From RCC1774 sp050330855 (lineage in GTDB: Bacteria; Cyanobacteriota; Cyanobacteriia; Thermosynechococcales; Thermosynechococcaceae): a stretch of 64,000 bases of DNA. A program made the position numbers and the translations under genes. Below the pieces are notes generated by a model that was not told the origin of the DNA, searched no databases, and saw nothing but the letters and a program-made list of their open reading frames with translations. This document shows, in pieces, positions 18,032 through 26,269 of this stretch; the first letter of the stretch is position 1; each line of letters opens with the position of its first letter. The DNA lies in NCBI GenBank assembly GCA_050330855.1, contig JBHJNL010000070.1:1-64000 (forward strand), read 5' to 3'.

Positions 18032-18063
18032 AATCCCCTCTTGGAATATTCCAAGAGGGGATT
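18032..18063. terminator. Perfect 16-bp palindrome between convergent genes
   Basis: AATCCCCTCTTGGAAT at 18032-18047 is followed immediately by its exact reverse complement to 18063, giving a long hairpin with only a minimal loop. It lies between the stops of the rightward gene (17979) and the leftward gene (18127), so it could end transcription from both sides. No long T-tract is present. Confidence 0.65.
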
Positions 18064-18126
18064 GTTATATACACAAAAAAGTAGAGTAGGGAATTCCCTG
18101 ACCTAAGCTCAGCAAGAAAACGTTAA

Positions 18127-18444
18127 CTAGTAATCAAATGATTTAATAATGGTGAAGTCGTAGCTTATTTTCCCGTTTTCATCGGCAGGAATATCATACT
18201 CAAAATTCGAGTAGAGCTTATCGTATGCGGCTGTATACCGTGGCAACCAAAAATAGTGGTAAAAGCCGGTTGGTGGATAAAAATTATCTGAGGCAGAGGT
18301 CGAAATGTTTGGCAAAAAGAAAGAGTTAAAGGGTGTTGACTCTACCGAAGACCCAAACACAATTTGCTGTGCTATTGCCTGGGGAGCAACTAGCGTTAAA
18401 GCTGTCGCTAGAGTCGTTGTTAACGCCAGTATAAATTTTTTCAT
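18127..18444 (-). CDS. Small exported protein, 105 aa, unknown
   Basis: MKKFILALTTTLATALTLVA with cleavage near AIAQQ is a standard Sec signal. The mature part of about 80 residues is rich in Tyr, Phe and Ser (PPTGFYHYFWLPRYTAAYDK) and ends in SFDY. It has no cysteine and no recognised domain. The aromatic C-terminal residue is shared with neighbouring exported proteins. It is the last gene of the leftward secreted-protein series. Confidence 0.65.
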   Translation of the reverse strand: MKKFILALTTTLATALTLVAPQAIAQQIVFGSSVESTPFNSFFLPNISTSASDNFYPPTGFYHYFWLPRYTAAYDKLYSNFEYDIPADENGKISYDFTIIKSFDY

Positions 18445-18656
18445 TGATAAACCCTAAAACCTCACAACAGAAATAAGTTAGGATGAGAAGCCTTTCATTG
18501 TGATCAAGACGGTTTGAGAGGGCATGTTGGGATCTATCTACACTAAAGTCTTCAACCATGCTAATCATTACCTAACTTGCCTGTCTTTCAATACCCCAAC
18601 CTAGTCTAGACTAATACTTTTCAAAACACGACAGCAGCTAGCGCTGATTCGTAGAT

Positions 18657-19067
18657 CTAGTAATCTGGGCCGCTATCTCCATTGGCGCCAGTTGTCACAC
18701 TATGAAAATTTTCATAGTCAACGTACTCAAAAGATTCGCTATATTCAAACACCTCTGTTTTGGTAGTTGTTCCCTTCTCTGATGTTGAGCTGGTGACAAT
18801 GCTGCCAAAATTAAAGGTGTCAGTGGCCGTTGAACCATTACCCTGCTGAGTCGTCGTACTAGAGTCACGTTGAACATCTGAAGAAACAGACAGACCGTTA
18901 TTGACAGTCTGTTCAGATTTAACAAAACGCACATTAGTGTCTTGACGACCAACAGGGCTAACTGCAGAATTTGTTACAGTCGTCACAAAGACACCTTGAG
19001 CAAAGCCCGGTGCTGTACCTGCAACCAACCAAACAGAAATCAGAGTCAAAGCAGCATTAAACTTCAT
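18657..19067 (-). CDS. Small exported Ser/Thr-rich protein, distant member of the tandem family
   Basis: A signal peptide at 1-23 (cleavage near GFAQG) precedes a mature part very rich in Thr, Ser and Val (SSTTTQQGNGSTATDTFNFG). The C-terminal stretch EYSESFEYVDYENFHSVTTG aligns in pattern with TESYDFSGFSKDHRVTSG of the three tandem paralogues to the right. I therefore place it as a distant relative. Function is unknown. The composition suggests extended beta-structure. Confidence 0.65.
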   Translation of the reverse strand: MKFNAALTLISVWLVAGTAPGFAQGVFVTTVTNSAVSPVGRQDTNVRFVKSEQTVNNGLSVSSDVQRDSSTTTQQGNGSTATDTFNFGSIVTSSTSEKGTTTKTEVFEYSESFEYVDYENFHSVTTGANGDSGPDY

Positions 19068-19152
19068 GGGAGGTGCTCCCGATAGTGAACTGGAATAAAA
19101 ATAGTGTCATTGTAATCATTACGTCAGTCGAGTGCGCTCTAATCAATAAACA

Positions 19153-19878
19153 CTACTGCCATGCTTGAATTCTTTGGCCACTTGGATACTGTTGTGCCGT
19201 TGCCGGTTGTTGCTGAGCGGGTTGTGTATTGGACGGCTGAGGCGCAGCAGGTAGTTGCTGAGGAGCAGGTTGTTGCTGCTGTTGTGCAGTTTCTTGGCGA
19301 TAAGCAGAAGGTGCTATATCTCTTCTTGCGTTTACATTGTCTGGATTGGGTGCGGCTCCAAATGGGCCACCGTCAGCCCGAGGCACACTAACTGCAGGGC
19401 AATCAACGCCTGCAAGGCTTTTGAGCTCTTCGTAGCTCACTTTAATGCCCGCTTTACTCATCTTGGAGTAATTGCTGATGAGCAGCAAACAGGTTTCTAA
19501 CTTCGACTTAGCAAGCTGGTTCTTTGCGTAATTTTTGCAGGTTTCCATACCAAAGGACTGGGTGTAAGTCAAAGAGCCACCCAAGGAACCTGAATCAAAA
19601 GGGCCAATGCCGTTACCGTAGGCTGATAGGGCAAGGCCCGAACTAGAACAGTCAGCAACGCCATTGCCGACGACGCCTCGCCCCAGAGAGTAGTTATTCA
19701 CTTGAGTATTGACGAGGGAACCTTGCTGGTTCGTTGTCACGTTAGGGTTAGCTGTTGAAGTTGAATTGTTTGGGGCATCAATGTTAGTTGTAGCGGCCTG
19801 TGCTAACACTCTTCCTGAAGTGCAGAGCAGTAGACCCACGACTGTGACACTGGCCAATAGATGATGACGATAATACAT
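19153..19878 (-). CDS. Exported protein with Gln/Pro-rich tail, unknown
   Basis: The ATG at 19878 is chosen because an AGGAGA ribosome-binding site lies upstream and a signal peptide follows directly (LLASVTVVGLLLCTSGRVLA, cleavage near LAQAA). The mature protein (about 215 residues) has an Asn/Thr-rich start and a Gly-rich middle. A cysteine-bearing helical segment follows (METCKNYAKNQLAKSKLETC), with further Cys at GVADC and GVDCP. The last 70 residues are Gln/Pro/Ala-rich. Similarly built proteins of marine picocyanobacteria come to mind, but I cannot name a family. It lies between relatives of the tandem family on the same strand. Confidence 0.7.
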   Translation of the reverse strand: MYYRHHLLASVTVVGLLLCTSGRVLAQAATTNIDAPNNSTSTANPNVTTNQQGSLVNTQVNNYSLGRGVVGNGVADCSSSGLALSAYGNGIGPFDSGSLGGSLTYTQSFGMETCKNYAKNQLAKSKLETCLLLISNYSKMSKAGIKVSYEELKSLAGVDCPAVSVPRADGGPFGAAPNPDNVNARRDIAPSAYRQETAQQQQQPAPQQLPAAPQPSNTQPAQQQPATAQQYPSGQRIQAWQ

Positions 19879-19955
19879 TAGAGTCTTTTCTCCTAGTCTG
19901 AAATAGCTAGAAGCTGCAATGCCTTTACAGCTTCTCAACGCAATGATGATTTTAA

Positions 19956-20348
19956 TTAAAAGTCAAATCCAGAAGTAACCCTGTGGCTTTTCTCAAATCC
20001 AGAGAAGTCATAGGATTCCCGAACGCTTATATTAGTGTTTTTGAGAACGTTACCTCGCTCCTGCGAAGAACTCCGGGTCGTAATATCAAAACGATCCCTC
20101 TCAGCGAAGTTTCGACCGTTTTGAATTTCACTCACAGATGTCGTCCCCCACTCACGCTTCACAGCGGAAGAAGTTGCCTCACGAACACCTTCGTAGACCT
20201 CTTGAATATCAATTTTAGTTGTGGACTTGCCGTTAAAAATACTGCGAACCTTGTAGCTATTTTCAACATAAGAACTCCCCGCTAAGGAAGGGAGGGTAAC
20301 CACGCTTAATAAGACGAATGAAAGGGGTATAGCACTACACCATTTCAT
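19956..20348 (-). CDS. Tandem exported protein, paralogue 1 (130 aa)
   Basis: With the ATG at 20348 the protein is 130 residues, exactly the length of the two paralogues to its right. A signal peptide is followed by the mature N-terminus SSYVENSYKVRSIFNGKST, and the end reads ESYDFSGFEKSHRVTSGFDF. The middle is diverged and Ser/Thr/charged-rich. It has no cysteine in the mature part and finishes in Phe. It is the most diverged of the three tandem copies. Function is unknown. Confidence 0.72.
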   Translation of the reverse strand: MKWCSAIPLSFVLLSVVTLPSLAGSSYVENSYKVRSIFNGKSTTKIDIQEVYEGVREATSSAVKREWGTTSVSEIQNGRNFAERDRFDITTRSSSQERGNVLKNTNISVRESYDFSGFEKSHRVTSGFDF

Positions 20349-20450
20349 GGCAAACACCGTTGAAATCACTGGATATTCTTGCAGTTAGGGCCTGCATCAA
20401 TAACCCTAGATATAGGGTAAAAGGGATGTTGCTATAGCCTTTTATAAGCT

Positions 20451-20484
20451 TTTAGTCGTGGCTCTTTATAGAGCCACGACTAAA
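20451..20484. terminator. Strong 15-bp stem, 4-base loop hairpin
   Basis: TTTAGTCGTGGCTCT (20451-20465) and its exact reverse complement (20470-20484) flank a TTAT loop. It sits downstream of paralogue 2 and upstream of paralogue 1 on the minus strand. It could end transcription of paralogue 2 or act as a processing or stability element separating the expression of the copies. Flanking sequence on both sides also carries AAAGGG...CCCTTT-type imperfect inverted repeats. Confidence 0.6.
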
Positions 20485-20527
20485 GGGAATAGCGATCGCT
20501 TTAGCAATACCCCTTTATGGAATGTCT

Positions 20528-20920
20528 CTAGAAGTTGTAGCCAGAAGTGACTCGGTGATCCTTGCTGAAACCAGAGAAGTCATAGGACTCTGTCTGTCTG
20601 ACCGCAGTGGTGTTAGTAAAGTCACCCTTTTCCCAGGAGCCACTGGTGGTACGGATATCCGCTTTATCAACTTCTGAAAAGGTGCGGCCGTCTTTGTTCT
20701 CGGTGGTTGTAGTTGTACTCCACACATTCTTGGTAGCACTAGAGTCAGCAGAGCGCCAGCCCTTGTAGACCTCATCAACTTTAACATTCGTATGTGATTT
20801 GCCGTTAAAGGTACTTCTGAGGTTGTAGCTGTTCTCAACGTAGGTGCTACCAGCTAAAGAAGGAAGGGCTGCAGCAGCAACGAGGATGGCCGAGAGGGGT
20901 AGAATTTTTTGCAGTTTCAT
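20528..20920 (-). CDS. Tandem exported protein, paralogue 2 (130 aa)
   Basis: The ATG at 20920 is preceded by GGTGATTACT, a reasonable ribosome-binding site. A signal peptide (KILPLSAILVAAAALPSLAG) precedes the mature N-terminus STYVENSYNLRSTFNGKSH. The C-terminus ends TESYDFSGFSKDHRVTSG plus YNF. It is about 85% identical to paralogue 3 in the mature part. Differences cluster in the middle, and both ends are invariant. No cysteine, and strongly Thr/Ser-rich. No known domain. Confidence 0.75.
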   Translation of the reverse strand: MKLQKILPLSAILVAAAALPSLAGSTYVENSYNLRSTFNGKSHTNVKVDEVYKGWRSADSSATKNVWSTTTTTENKDGRTFSEVDKADIRTTSGSWEKGDFTNTTAVRQTESYDFSGFSKDHRVTSGYNF

Positions 20921-21149
20921 AGTAATCACCACGGGATGTATAGATGGAAGAGAAAACTGGAAGCACTTGAACTTCCTTTAAAGTGAGCTAATACGTCATA
21001 CTTACCTGTCTAATAGTCAAGTCCTACTTTGCAGGTGTTACTCACTGATGAAGCTAGCAACACACAAAATTGAATCTTTCTATTCTACAGATCCCCCAAC
21101 GGTAAGGCGTCATACCAGCCAAACCTCTTTCAAAACCCAGAAGAAGGAA

Positions 21150-21186
21150 GGAGAAATGATTAATATACTTAATCAAGCATTTCTCC
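21150..21186. terminator. Hairpin downstream of paralogue 3
   Basis: Bases 21150-21163 pair with 21169-21186 around a TATAC loop, with a 3-base bulge (AGC at 21176-21178). The stem begins 15 bases after the stop of paralogue 3 on the minus strand, and a pyrimidine-rich run follows on that strand. It is a probable intrinsic terminator. Confidence 0.55.
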
Positions 21187-21200
21187 CTATTATTTAAGAC

Positions 21201-21593
21201 TTAGAAGTTGTAGCCAGAAGTGACTCGGTGATCCTTACTGAAACCAGAGAAGTCATAGGACTCTGTTTGTCTGACTGCAGTTGTATTAGTGAAATTACCA
21301 GCCTCACTAGAAGAACTGGTAGTGTAGATATCAGCTACGTCAGTTTCATTAAAAGTCCGACCGTCTTTGGCCTCAGTGGTTGTCGTTGTGCTGGCGACCT
21401 TCTTAGTTGCGCTCGAAGTAGCACTACGATGGCCACTATAGATCTCGTCAACATTAACATTCGTATGCGATTTGCCGTTAAAGGTGCTTCTGAGGTTGTA
21501 GCTGTTCTCAACGTAGGTGCTACCGGCAAAAGAGGGAAGAGCCGCAAAAACAACGAGAATCGCTGAAAGAGGCAGGATTTTTTGCAGTTTCAT
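21201..21593 (-). CDS. Tandem exported protein, paralogue 3 (130 aa)
   Basis: It has the same length and architecture as paralogue 2: a signal peptide (PLSAILVVFAALPSFAG), mature start STYVENSYNLRSTFNGKSH, variable middle and invariant end TESYDFSGFSKDHRVTSG plus YNF. GGTGATTATTGATT precedes the ATG at 21593. The upstream stretch is also similar to that of paralogue 2, so the duplicated unit included the leader. The C-terminal Phe and alternating polar/hydrophobic pattern suggest surface or outer-membrane beta-structure (inference). Confidence 0.75.
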   Translation of the reverse strand: MKLQKILPLSAILVVFAALPSFAGSTYVENSYNLRSTFNGKSHTNVNVDEIYSGHRSATSSATKKVASTTTTTEAKDGRTFNETDVADIYTTSSSSEAGNFTNTTAVRQTESYDFSGFSKDHRVTSGYNF

Positions 21594-22080
21594 AATCAAT
21601 AATCACCACTGAATGACATGTAAATTCTCTGAAAGTTAGCGAGAAGCACTTGATTAGCACTCGCTAACGCGCTGGTTGTCATTAGCCAGACAAAAGCAGC
21701 AACATAGGCATGCTTTTCTAATTAAACGATTCATCGCAAAGAATCAGTAAAGACTCTGAGCAACTATCGATTTGCAACTATCCCCGCAACACTCAAATGA
21801 AATACTGTATGAAGCACTTCACCCAGACACCAAACCCCGCAGGTGACAGATAGAGCTTCATTTGTTTGCTCATCTTGACACTAAATTTTAGGCACGTCAA
21901 CTCTTTTAAAGAGTCTGGTCCACAGCGTGGGTTGGCTATGGTCCCACTATCATGCTAGATCTCCCTTGATCACCAGGATTTTTAACAACTCTTCATGATT
22001 CCCCTGTATTCATTCACTTTGGGCTGCTAAGCCCCGCAAATAGGGTCATAATGATTTTCTGGCGATTTTCTAGGTCAAGC
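21594..22080. other. 487-bp divergent intergenic region
   Basis: The gap separates the leftward exported-protein series from rightward argB. A small palindrome, ACTCTTTTAAAGAGT, occurs at 21900-21914. The first 50 bases on the left resemble the leader of paralogue 2. No RNA gene is recognised. Confidence 0.45.
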
Positions 22081-22935
22081 ATGCTAAGCGATAACGATCG
22101 CGTCAAGGTTCTGAGCGAAGCCCTCCCCTACATCCAGGCATTTGCTGGTAAAACCATCGTCGTTAAGTACGGTGGCGCTGCCATGAAAGATGAATCGCTC
22201 AAGGCTGGGGTGATCAGAGACATTGTGTTTATGGCTTCTGTGGGATTAAAGCTTGTGGTTGTGCATGGCGGCGGTCCTGAGATTAACCTTTGGCTCAATA
22301 AGCTGGGGATAGAAGCGCAGTTTAAAAATGGCTTAAGAGTGACAGATGCCCCCACGATGGATGTTGTTGAGATGGTGCTAGTGGGCCGAGTTAATAAAGA
22401 ACTCGTCTCTCTAATTAGCCAAGCTGGAGGTGCTGCGGTGGGTGTTTGCGGTAAGGATGGCAATTTGGTTACGGCCCGCCCTCAAGGAGAAGCAGGGATC
22501 GGGTTTGTGGGCGAAGTGAATGCCATTAACTCGGATCTGATTTCGACCTTGTTAGGCGGCGGTTATATTCCCATTGTTTCTAGTGTGGCGGATGATGAAA
22601 CGGGACAGCCATACAATATCAATGCAGACACGGTAGCAGGTGAACTGGCCGCTTCTCTAGAGGCAGAGAAACTGATTCTACTGACTGATACTGCCGGTAT
22701 TTTGCGAGATGCTAAAGATTCATCAACGCTGATTCCTCAGCTCAGCATTGGCGAAGCGAGATCTTTAATTGAGCATCAAGTGGTAGCGGGGGGCATGATT
22801 CCGAAGGTGCTATGTTGCGTGCGATCTCTGGCTCAGGGCGTTAGTGCAGCCCATATTATTGATGGTCAGGTGCCCCATGCTTTGCTATTAGAAATTTTTA
22901 CCGATGCGGGCGTCGGCTCGATGATAACGGCTTAG
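22081..22935 (+). CDS. argB: N-acetylglutamate kinase
   Basis: The protein has the amino-acid-kinase signatures VVKYGGAAM, VVVHGGGPEIN and VGRVNKELV, plus the C-terminal GGMIPKV and NAG-binding GYIPIVSSVA. It phosphorylates N-acetylglutamate in arginine synthesis; in cyanobacteria this enzyme is relieved of arginine inhibition by PII. I start it at the ATG at 22081 (MLSDNDRVKVLSEALPYIQ), with AGGT upstream, rather than at the in-frame ATG 10 codons earlier. It is followed 21 bp later by trmD, probably on the same transcript. Confidence 0.95.
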   Translation: MLSDNDRVKVLSEALPYIQAFAGKTIVVKYGGAAMKDESLKAGVIRDIVFMASVGLKLVVVHGGGPEINLWLNKLGIEAQFKNGLRVTDAPTMDVVEMVLVGRVNKELVSLISQAGGAAVGVCGKDGNLVTARPQGEAGIGFVGEVNAINSDLISTLLGGGYIPIVSSVADDETGQPYNINADTVAGELAASLEAEKLILLTDTAGILRDAKDSSTLIPQLSIGEARSLIEHQVVAGGMIPKVLCCVRSLAQGVSAAHIIDGQVPHALLLEIFTDAGVGSMITA

Positions 22936-22956
22936 CCGTGCTGACTGGTCACTGAA

Positions 22957-23664
22957 ATGATGCGCTTTGATATCTTGACTCTTTTTCCAGATTTTTTTGG
23001 TTCCCCTTTGTCGAGTAGCTTGGTGGGCAAAGCGCTGGCTAAGGGCATTGCCGAGGTCAATCTCGTTAACCCCCGTGATTTCACGACGGATAAGCATCAC
23101 CGGGTTGATGATGAACCCTACGGCGGTGGGGTAGGGATGCTCATGAAGCCTGATCCTATTTTTGCCGCAGTCGAGTCTTTGCCCCAGCTTCCACGGCGGG
23201 AGGTCATTTTGATGACGCCCCAGGGGGAGCCAATGCACCAGACTCTGTTTCAAGAGCTGACACTGTGCGATCAGCTTGTCTTGATCTGTGGTCATTACGA
23301 AGGCATTGATGAGCGGGTGGCTGAACATCTGACAACCCGTGAGGTTTCTCTCGGAGATTTTGTCTTGACCTGTGGCGAGATTCCAGCCCTAGCCTTGCTC
23401 AATGGGGTGCTGCGGCTATTGCCGGGTACGGTGGCAAAAGCAGACTCTTTGAAATACGAAAGTTTTGAGGCCGGATTGCTCGATTATCCGCAGTACACTC
23501 GACCGGCTGTTTTTAGAGATTGGGAGGTTCCGTCCATTTTGCGGTCAGGGGACCACGGCAAGATTACCCAATGGCGACAATCGCAGCAGGAGCAAAGAAC
23601 GTGCGATCGCAGGCCCGATCTCTACGAACGTTGGCAGCAGCAAAAAGACTCTGACGACAACTAA
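22957..23664 (+). CDS. trmD: tRNA (guanine-37-N1)-methyltransferase
   Basis: TrmD signatures are present: MRFDILTLFPDFF at the N-terminus, GGVGMLMKPDPIF, and the trefoil-knot SAM-binding segments LICGHYEGIDERV and LGDFVLTCGEIPAL. It methylates G37 of tRNAs and prevents frameshifting. The 235-residue length is normal. It is close behind argB and ends 4 bp before the stop of the convergent ABC permease gene. Confidence 0.95.
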   Translation: MMRFDILTLFPDFFGSPLSSSLVGKALAKGIAEVNLVNPRDFTTDKHHRVDDEPYGGGVGMLMKPDPIFAAVESLPQLPRREVILMTPQGEPMHQTLFQELTLCDQLVLICGHYEGIDERVAEHLTTREVSLGDFVLTCGEIPALALLNGVLRLLPGTVAKADSLKYESFEAGLLDYPQYTRPAVFRDWEVPSILRSGDHGKITQWRQSQQEQRTCDRRPDLYERWQQQKDSDDN

Positions 23665-23668
23665 AACG

Positions 23669-24784
23669 CTACTTCAATTCATCAAGCTGAATCCGAGGAT
23701 CAACTACTTTAAGCAGCAAGTCGGCCAGCAAATTACCAATAATCAGCATTACAGCCCCAATCATCAAGCTTGCCATCACGAGATAGAGATCTTGCTCTAG
23801 TACCGCTTTTAAGATTAAGCGGCCCAAACCGGGCCAGTTAAAGAAAGTCTCGGCAATAAACGCCCCGCCCAATAGGCTTGCAAATTCAAACCCTAAAAGC
23901 GTTATTAAGGGGTTGACGGCATTGCGAAGGGCATGGACATAGATGACTTTCTCTTCGGGGAGGCCTTTGGCTCGTGCTGTTTGGACATAGTTTTGGCGCA
24001 ATACATCGAGTAAGTTACCCCGCGTCAGTCGCTGCAAACCGGCAAAGCTGGTGATGGTTAGGGCTAGCGTGGGTAAAATCATGTGCCAGCCAATATCTAA
24101 AACCTTGCCAAGCCATGACAAGTCATCGTGGTAGACACTGGTCATGTCGCCCACCGGGAATAGGGGGGTGCTTTGGGCAAAGAAGAGCAGCAGCAGGGCC
24201 GTAATGAAGCTGGGGAAGCCTTGGCCGATATAGCTCACCACCCGCAGCCCCCGATCAATCAATTTATTTTGCTGAACTGCGCCAACAATACCCAAGGGAA
24301 TTGCGATCGCCCAGGTTGCCACAATCGAAGTCATCGAAAGCAAGAGCGTATTGGGAACTTTCTCGAAAATCAATGATAGAACCGGCTGTTGAGAGGCAAA
24401 GCTATAGCCGAAATTCCCCTGTAAAACCTGCCATAGCCATAGCCAATAGCGCTGAAACACCCACCCGAGCCACGGTGCCCACAGCCTCCAGAACTCACCC
24501 CAGCCCTTTGCAGCTAAGGGAGACTCAGGTTCATTCTCTAGGCCAAATTGCTTCGCAAGCTGTGCGAGCCGCTGCGGTGAAATACTGGGGTCAGTACTTA
24601 ATTTATCGAGATAGTCACCTGGGGTAAGCTGAATAATGACGTAGCAAAGAATAGAGGCTAAAAACAGCGTCATTAGTCCCTGCAGGAGTCGCTTCACAAC
24701 GTAGGTGGAGGTATCGCTGATCAGACCATTGCGAAGCCAATCCAAGACCGACTGCTGATCGTTAGACCGTTGGGTTGGCTCCAT
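23669..24784 (-). CDS. ABC transporter permease, oligopeptide/dipeptide (DppB) type
   Basis: This 371-residue permease has an N-terminal membrane segment (LMTLFLASILCYVIIQLTPGDYL) typical of DppB-type proteins. The binding-protein-dependent transport loop is near EKVIYVHALRNAVNPLI, and several later helices precede VDPRIQLDELK at the C-terminus. It would form the membrane channel of a peptide or nickel importer. No partner permease, ATPase or binding protein gene is in the window. It lies 11 bp after apt on the same strand. Confidence 0.9.
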   Translation of the reverse strand: MEPTQRSNDQQSVLDWLRNGLISDTSTYVVKRLLQGLMTLFLASILCYVIIQLTPGDYLDKLSTDPSISPQRLAQLAKQFGLENEPESPLAAKGWGEFWRLWAPWLGWVFQRYWLWLWQVLQGNFGYSFASQQPVLSLIFEKVPNTLLLSMTSIVATWAIAIPLGIVGAVQQNKLIDRGLRVVSYIGQGFPSFITALLLLFFAQSTPLFPVGDMTSVYHDDLSWLGKVLDIGWHMILPTLALTITSFAGLQRLTRGNLLDVLRQNYVQTARAKGLPEEKVIYVHALRNAVNPLITLLGFEFASLLGGAFIAETFFNWPGLGRLILKAVLEQDLYLVMASLMIGAVMLIIGNLLADLLLKVVDPRIQLDELK

Positions 24785-24795
24785 TATGGTTCACT

Positions 24796-25308
24796 CTAGT
24801 ACTGCACCAAGGCGTTAATCGGCACCTCGGGCAAATATTGTCGCCCGTTCAAGGCGGTCAGCTCAATAATAAAACCAAAGCCACTGAGCGTGCAGTCACA
24901 TTGATCAATTAGTTTTGCCGTAGCTGCTGCGGTGCCACCGGTAGCGATCAAGTCATCCACCACGAGAACTCGACTCCCTGGCGTGAAGGCATCCTGATGG
25001 ATCTCAAGGCGATCGGTGCCGTACTCCAGCTCATAATCCATCGAATAGGTCGGGGCTGGAAGTTTACCCGGCTTGCGGACGGGCACGAAGCCTGCACCCA
25101 ATTTATAGGCCAGCGGTGTGCCAAAGATAAAGCCGCGTGACTCCATGCCCACCACATAGTCAATGCCCTGATCGGCATAGTCTTCAGCCAGACGATCAAT
25201 AACGTAGTTCAGTCCCTCTGCGTTCTGCAGCAATGTGGTGATGTCACGGAAGAGGATTCCAGGCTTAGGAAAATCTGGAATATCACGAATCAGGGATTTT
25301 AAGTCCAT
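24796..25308 (-). CDS. apt: Adenine phosphoribosyltransferase
   Basis: This is a type I phosphoribosyltransferase with the PRPP-binding motif RVLVVDDLIATGGTAAA, the N-terminal IPDFPKPGILFRDITTLL and the substrate loop GMESRGFIFGTPLAY, all typical of Apt. It salvages adenine to AMP. Length 170 is normal. It sits within a leftward run of five closely spaced genes. Confidence 0.95.
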   Translation of the reverse strand: MDLKSLIRDIPDFPKPGILFRDITTLLQNAEGLNYVIDRLAEDYADQGIDYVVGMESRGFIFGTPLAYKLGAGFVPVRKPGKLPAPTYSMDYELEYGTDRLEIHQDAFTPGSRVLVVDDLIATGGTAAATAKLIDQCDCTLSGFGFIIELTALNGRQYLPEVPINALVQY

Positions 25309-25358
25309 GGGCTACCCATTAAATACTGTGGTTTATTTTAAGTCAGGATTGACGCGCA

Positions 25359-25874
25359 TCACGACTCTTCTGAGACAGAGGCATCGGTCTCTTCTACTGG
25401 AGCATTGGCGTGAGGGGCTTGGCCGTTGGCAGAGGCCTCTACGGAGCCGTGTTTAGATTCTTGTGATCCAGCATCATGACCATTGCGTTGTCGAGCCGAG
25501 CCTGTAGATTTCGGCGTGGCGAGACTTTTCCAGGCGGCCTTTGCACCTGCAAGCAAACTGCGAGAGGTGATTTCAGCTTCGCGGACCTGTTGCTTGGCCC
25601 CTTGTAGATTGTGGTCTACTTGCTTAACGACCCGTCCCGCACTTTCAAAGCTCTCTGAGAGGTTATCGGTGAGATCACGGGCCTCTAGCCCCGTTAAGCG
25701 CAGAGCTTCTAGGGTGGGCGGCAAATCCCGCGATAGGGTGTCAAATAACTTCTCGGCGCTACGAGCGGCCCGTGCAAGCTCTTGAAAGGCCGGGATGGCA
25801 ACAACCAAAACGACGGCGAGACAAATCGCCACCAGCAAAATAGAAAGCCCTAGCCAGAAAATGGGTGTGGTCAC
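25359..25874 (-). CDS. DUF948-type membrane-anchored protein
   Basis: One N-terminal membrane helix (FWLGLSILLVAICLAVVLVV) is followed by a helical amphipathic region (about 35-105) with VKQVDHNLQGAKQQVREAE, as in DUF948 proteins. A polar tail rich in Ser, Ala and acidic residues closes the protein. The role is unknown, perhaps envelope-associated scaffolding. It is in line with the YtxH-like gene upstream and apt downstream. Confidence 0.7.
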   Translation of the reverse strand: MTTPIFWLGLSILLVAICLAVVLVVAIPAFQELARAARSAEKLFDTLSRDLPPTLEALRLTGLEARDLTDNLSESFESAGRVVKQVDHNLQGAKQQVREAEITSRSLLAGAKAAWKSLATPKSTGSARQRNGHDAGSQESKHGSVEASANGQAPHANAPVEETDASVSEES

Positions 25875-25904
25875 GGGCGCAGTGGCAGAGCGTCAACCAT
25901 TACC

Positions 25905-26231
25905 TCACCCATTGCGCGACTGGTCTTCGGTGGTTTGATGGAGCTGCTGGCGCTGGGCCTGAGTGGCATCGACGCCGGCTTCGATGGCTTCTCCGAGCCG
26001 TTCGAGGGTTTCGTCCCAGCGCTTGATGGCAGAGGTCGATAAACGACCGGCATGAAGCTGCAGGTTCGCAGACAGATCTTCAGCAAGTTCTGGCAGCGCA
26101 TCTACGGTTTTTTTCATGAGGTCGCGATTCTCACGACCTGATTTGGGGGCGAGTAGCAGGCTGGTAACGGTGCCGACGGCGGTGCCGACGAGGAGGCCAC
26201 CGAAAAACATTCCTGAACGTTGGTTTGACAT
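25905..26231 (-). CDS. YtxH-like small membrane protein
   Basis: The N-terminus MFFGGLLVGTAVGTVTSLLLAPKSGRE is the YtxH signature: a short Gly-rich membrane helix then APKSGRE. An amphipathic helical tail follows (DALPELAEDLSANLQLHAGR). YtxH-family proteins are small stress-associated membrane proteins of unknown mechanism. Gaps of 30-38 bp to its neighbours suggest one operon. Confidence 0.75.
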   Translation of the reverse strand: MSNQRSGMFFGGLLVGTAVGTVTSLLLAPKSGRENRDLMKKTVDALPELAEDLSANLQLHAGRLSTSAIKRWDETLERLGEAIEAGVDATQAQRQQLHQTTEDQSRNG

Positions 26232-26269
26232 CTTATTGCTCTGAAGTCTCTATCGCGAAGGTGAGTAAT

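Noticed and set aside
25604..25620. GTAGATTGTGGTCTAC palindrome resembling an NtcA site
   Set aside because: The spacing between GTA and TAC is not eight bases and it lies inside a coding region.
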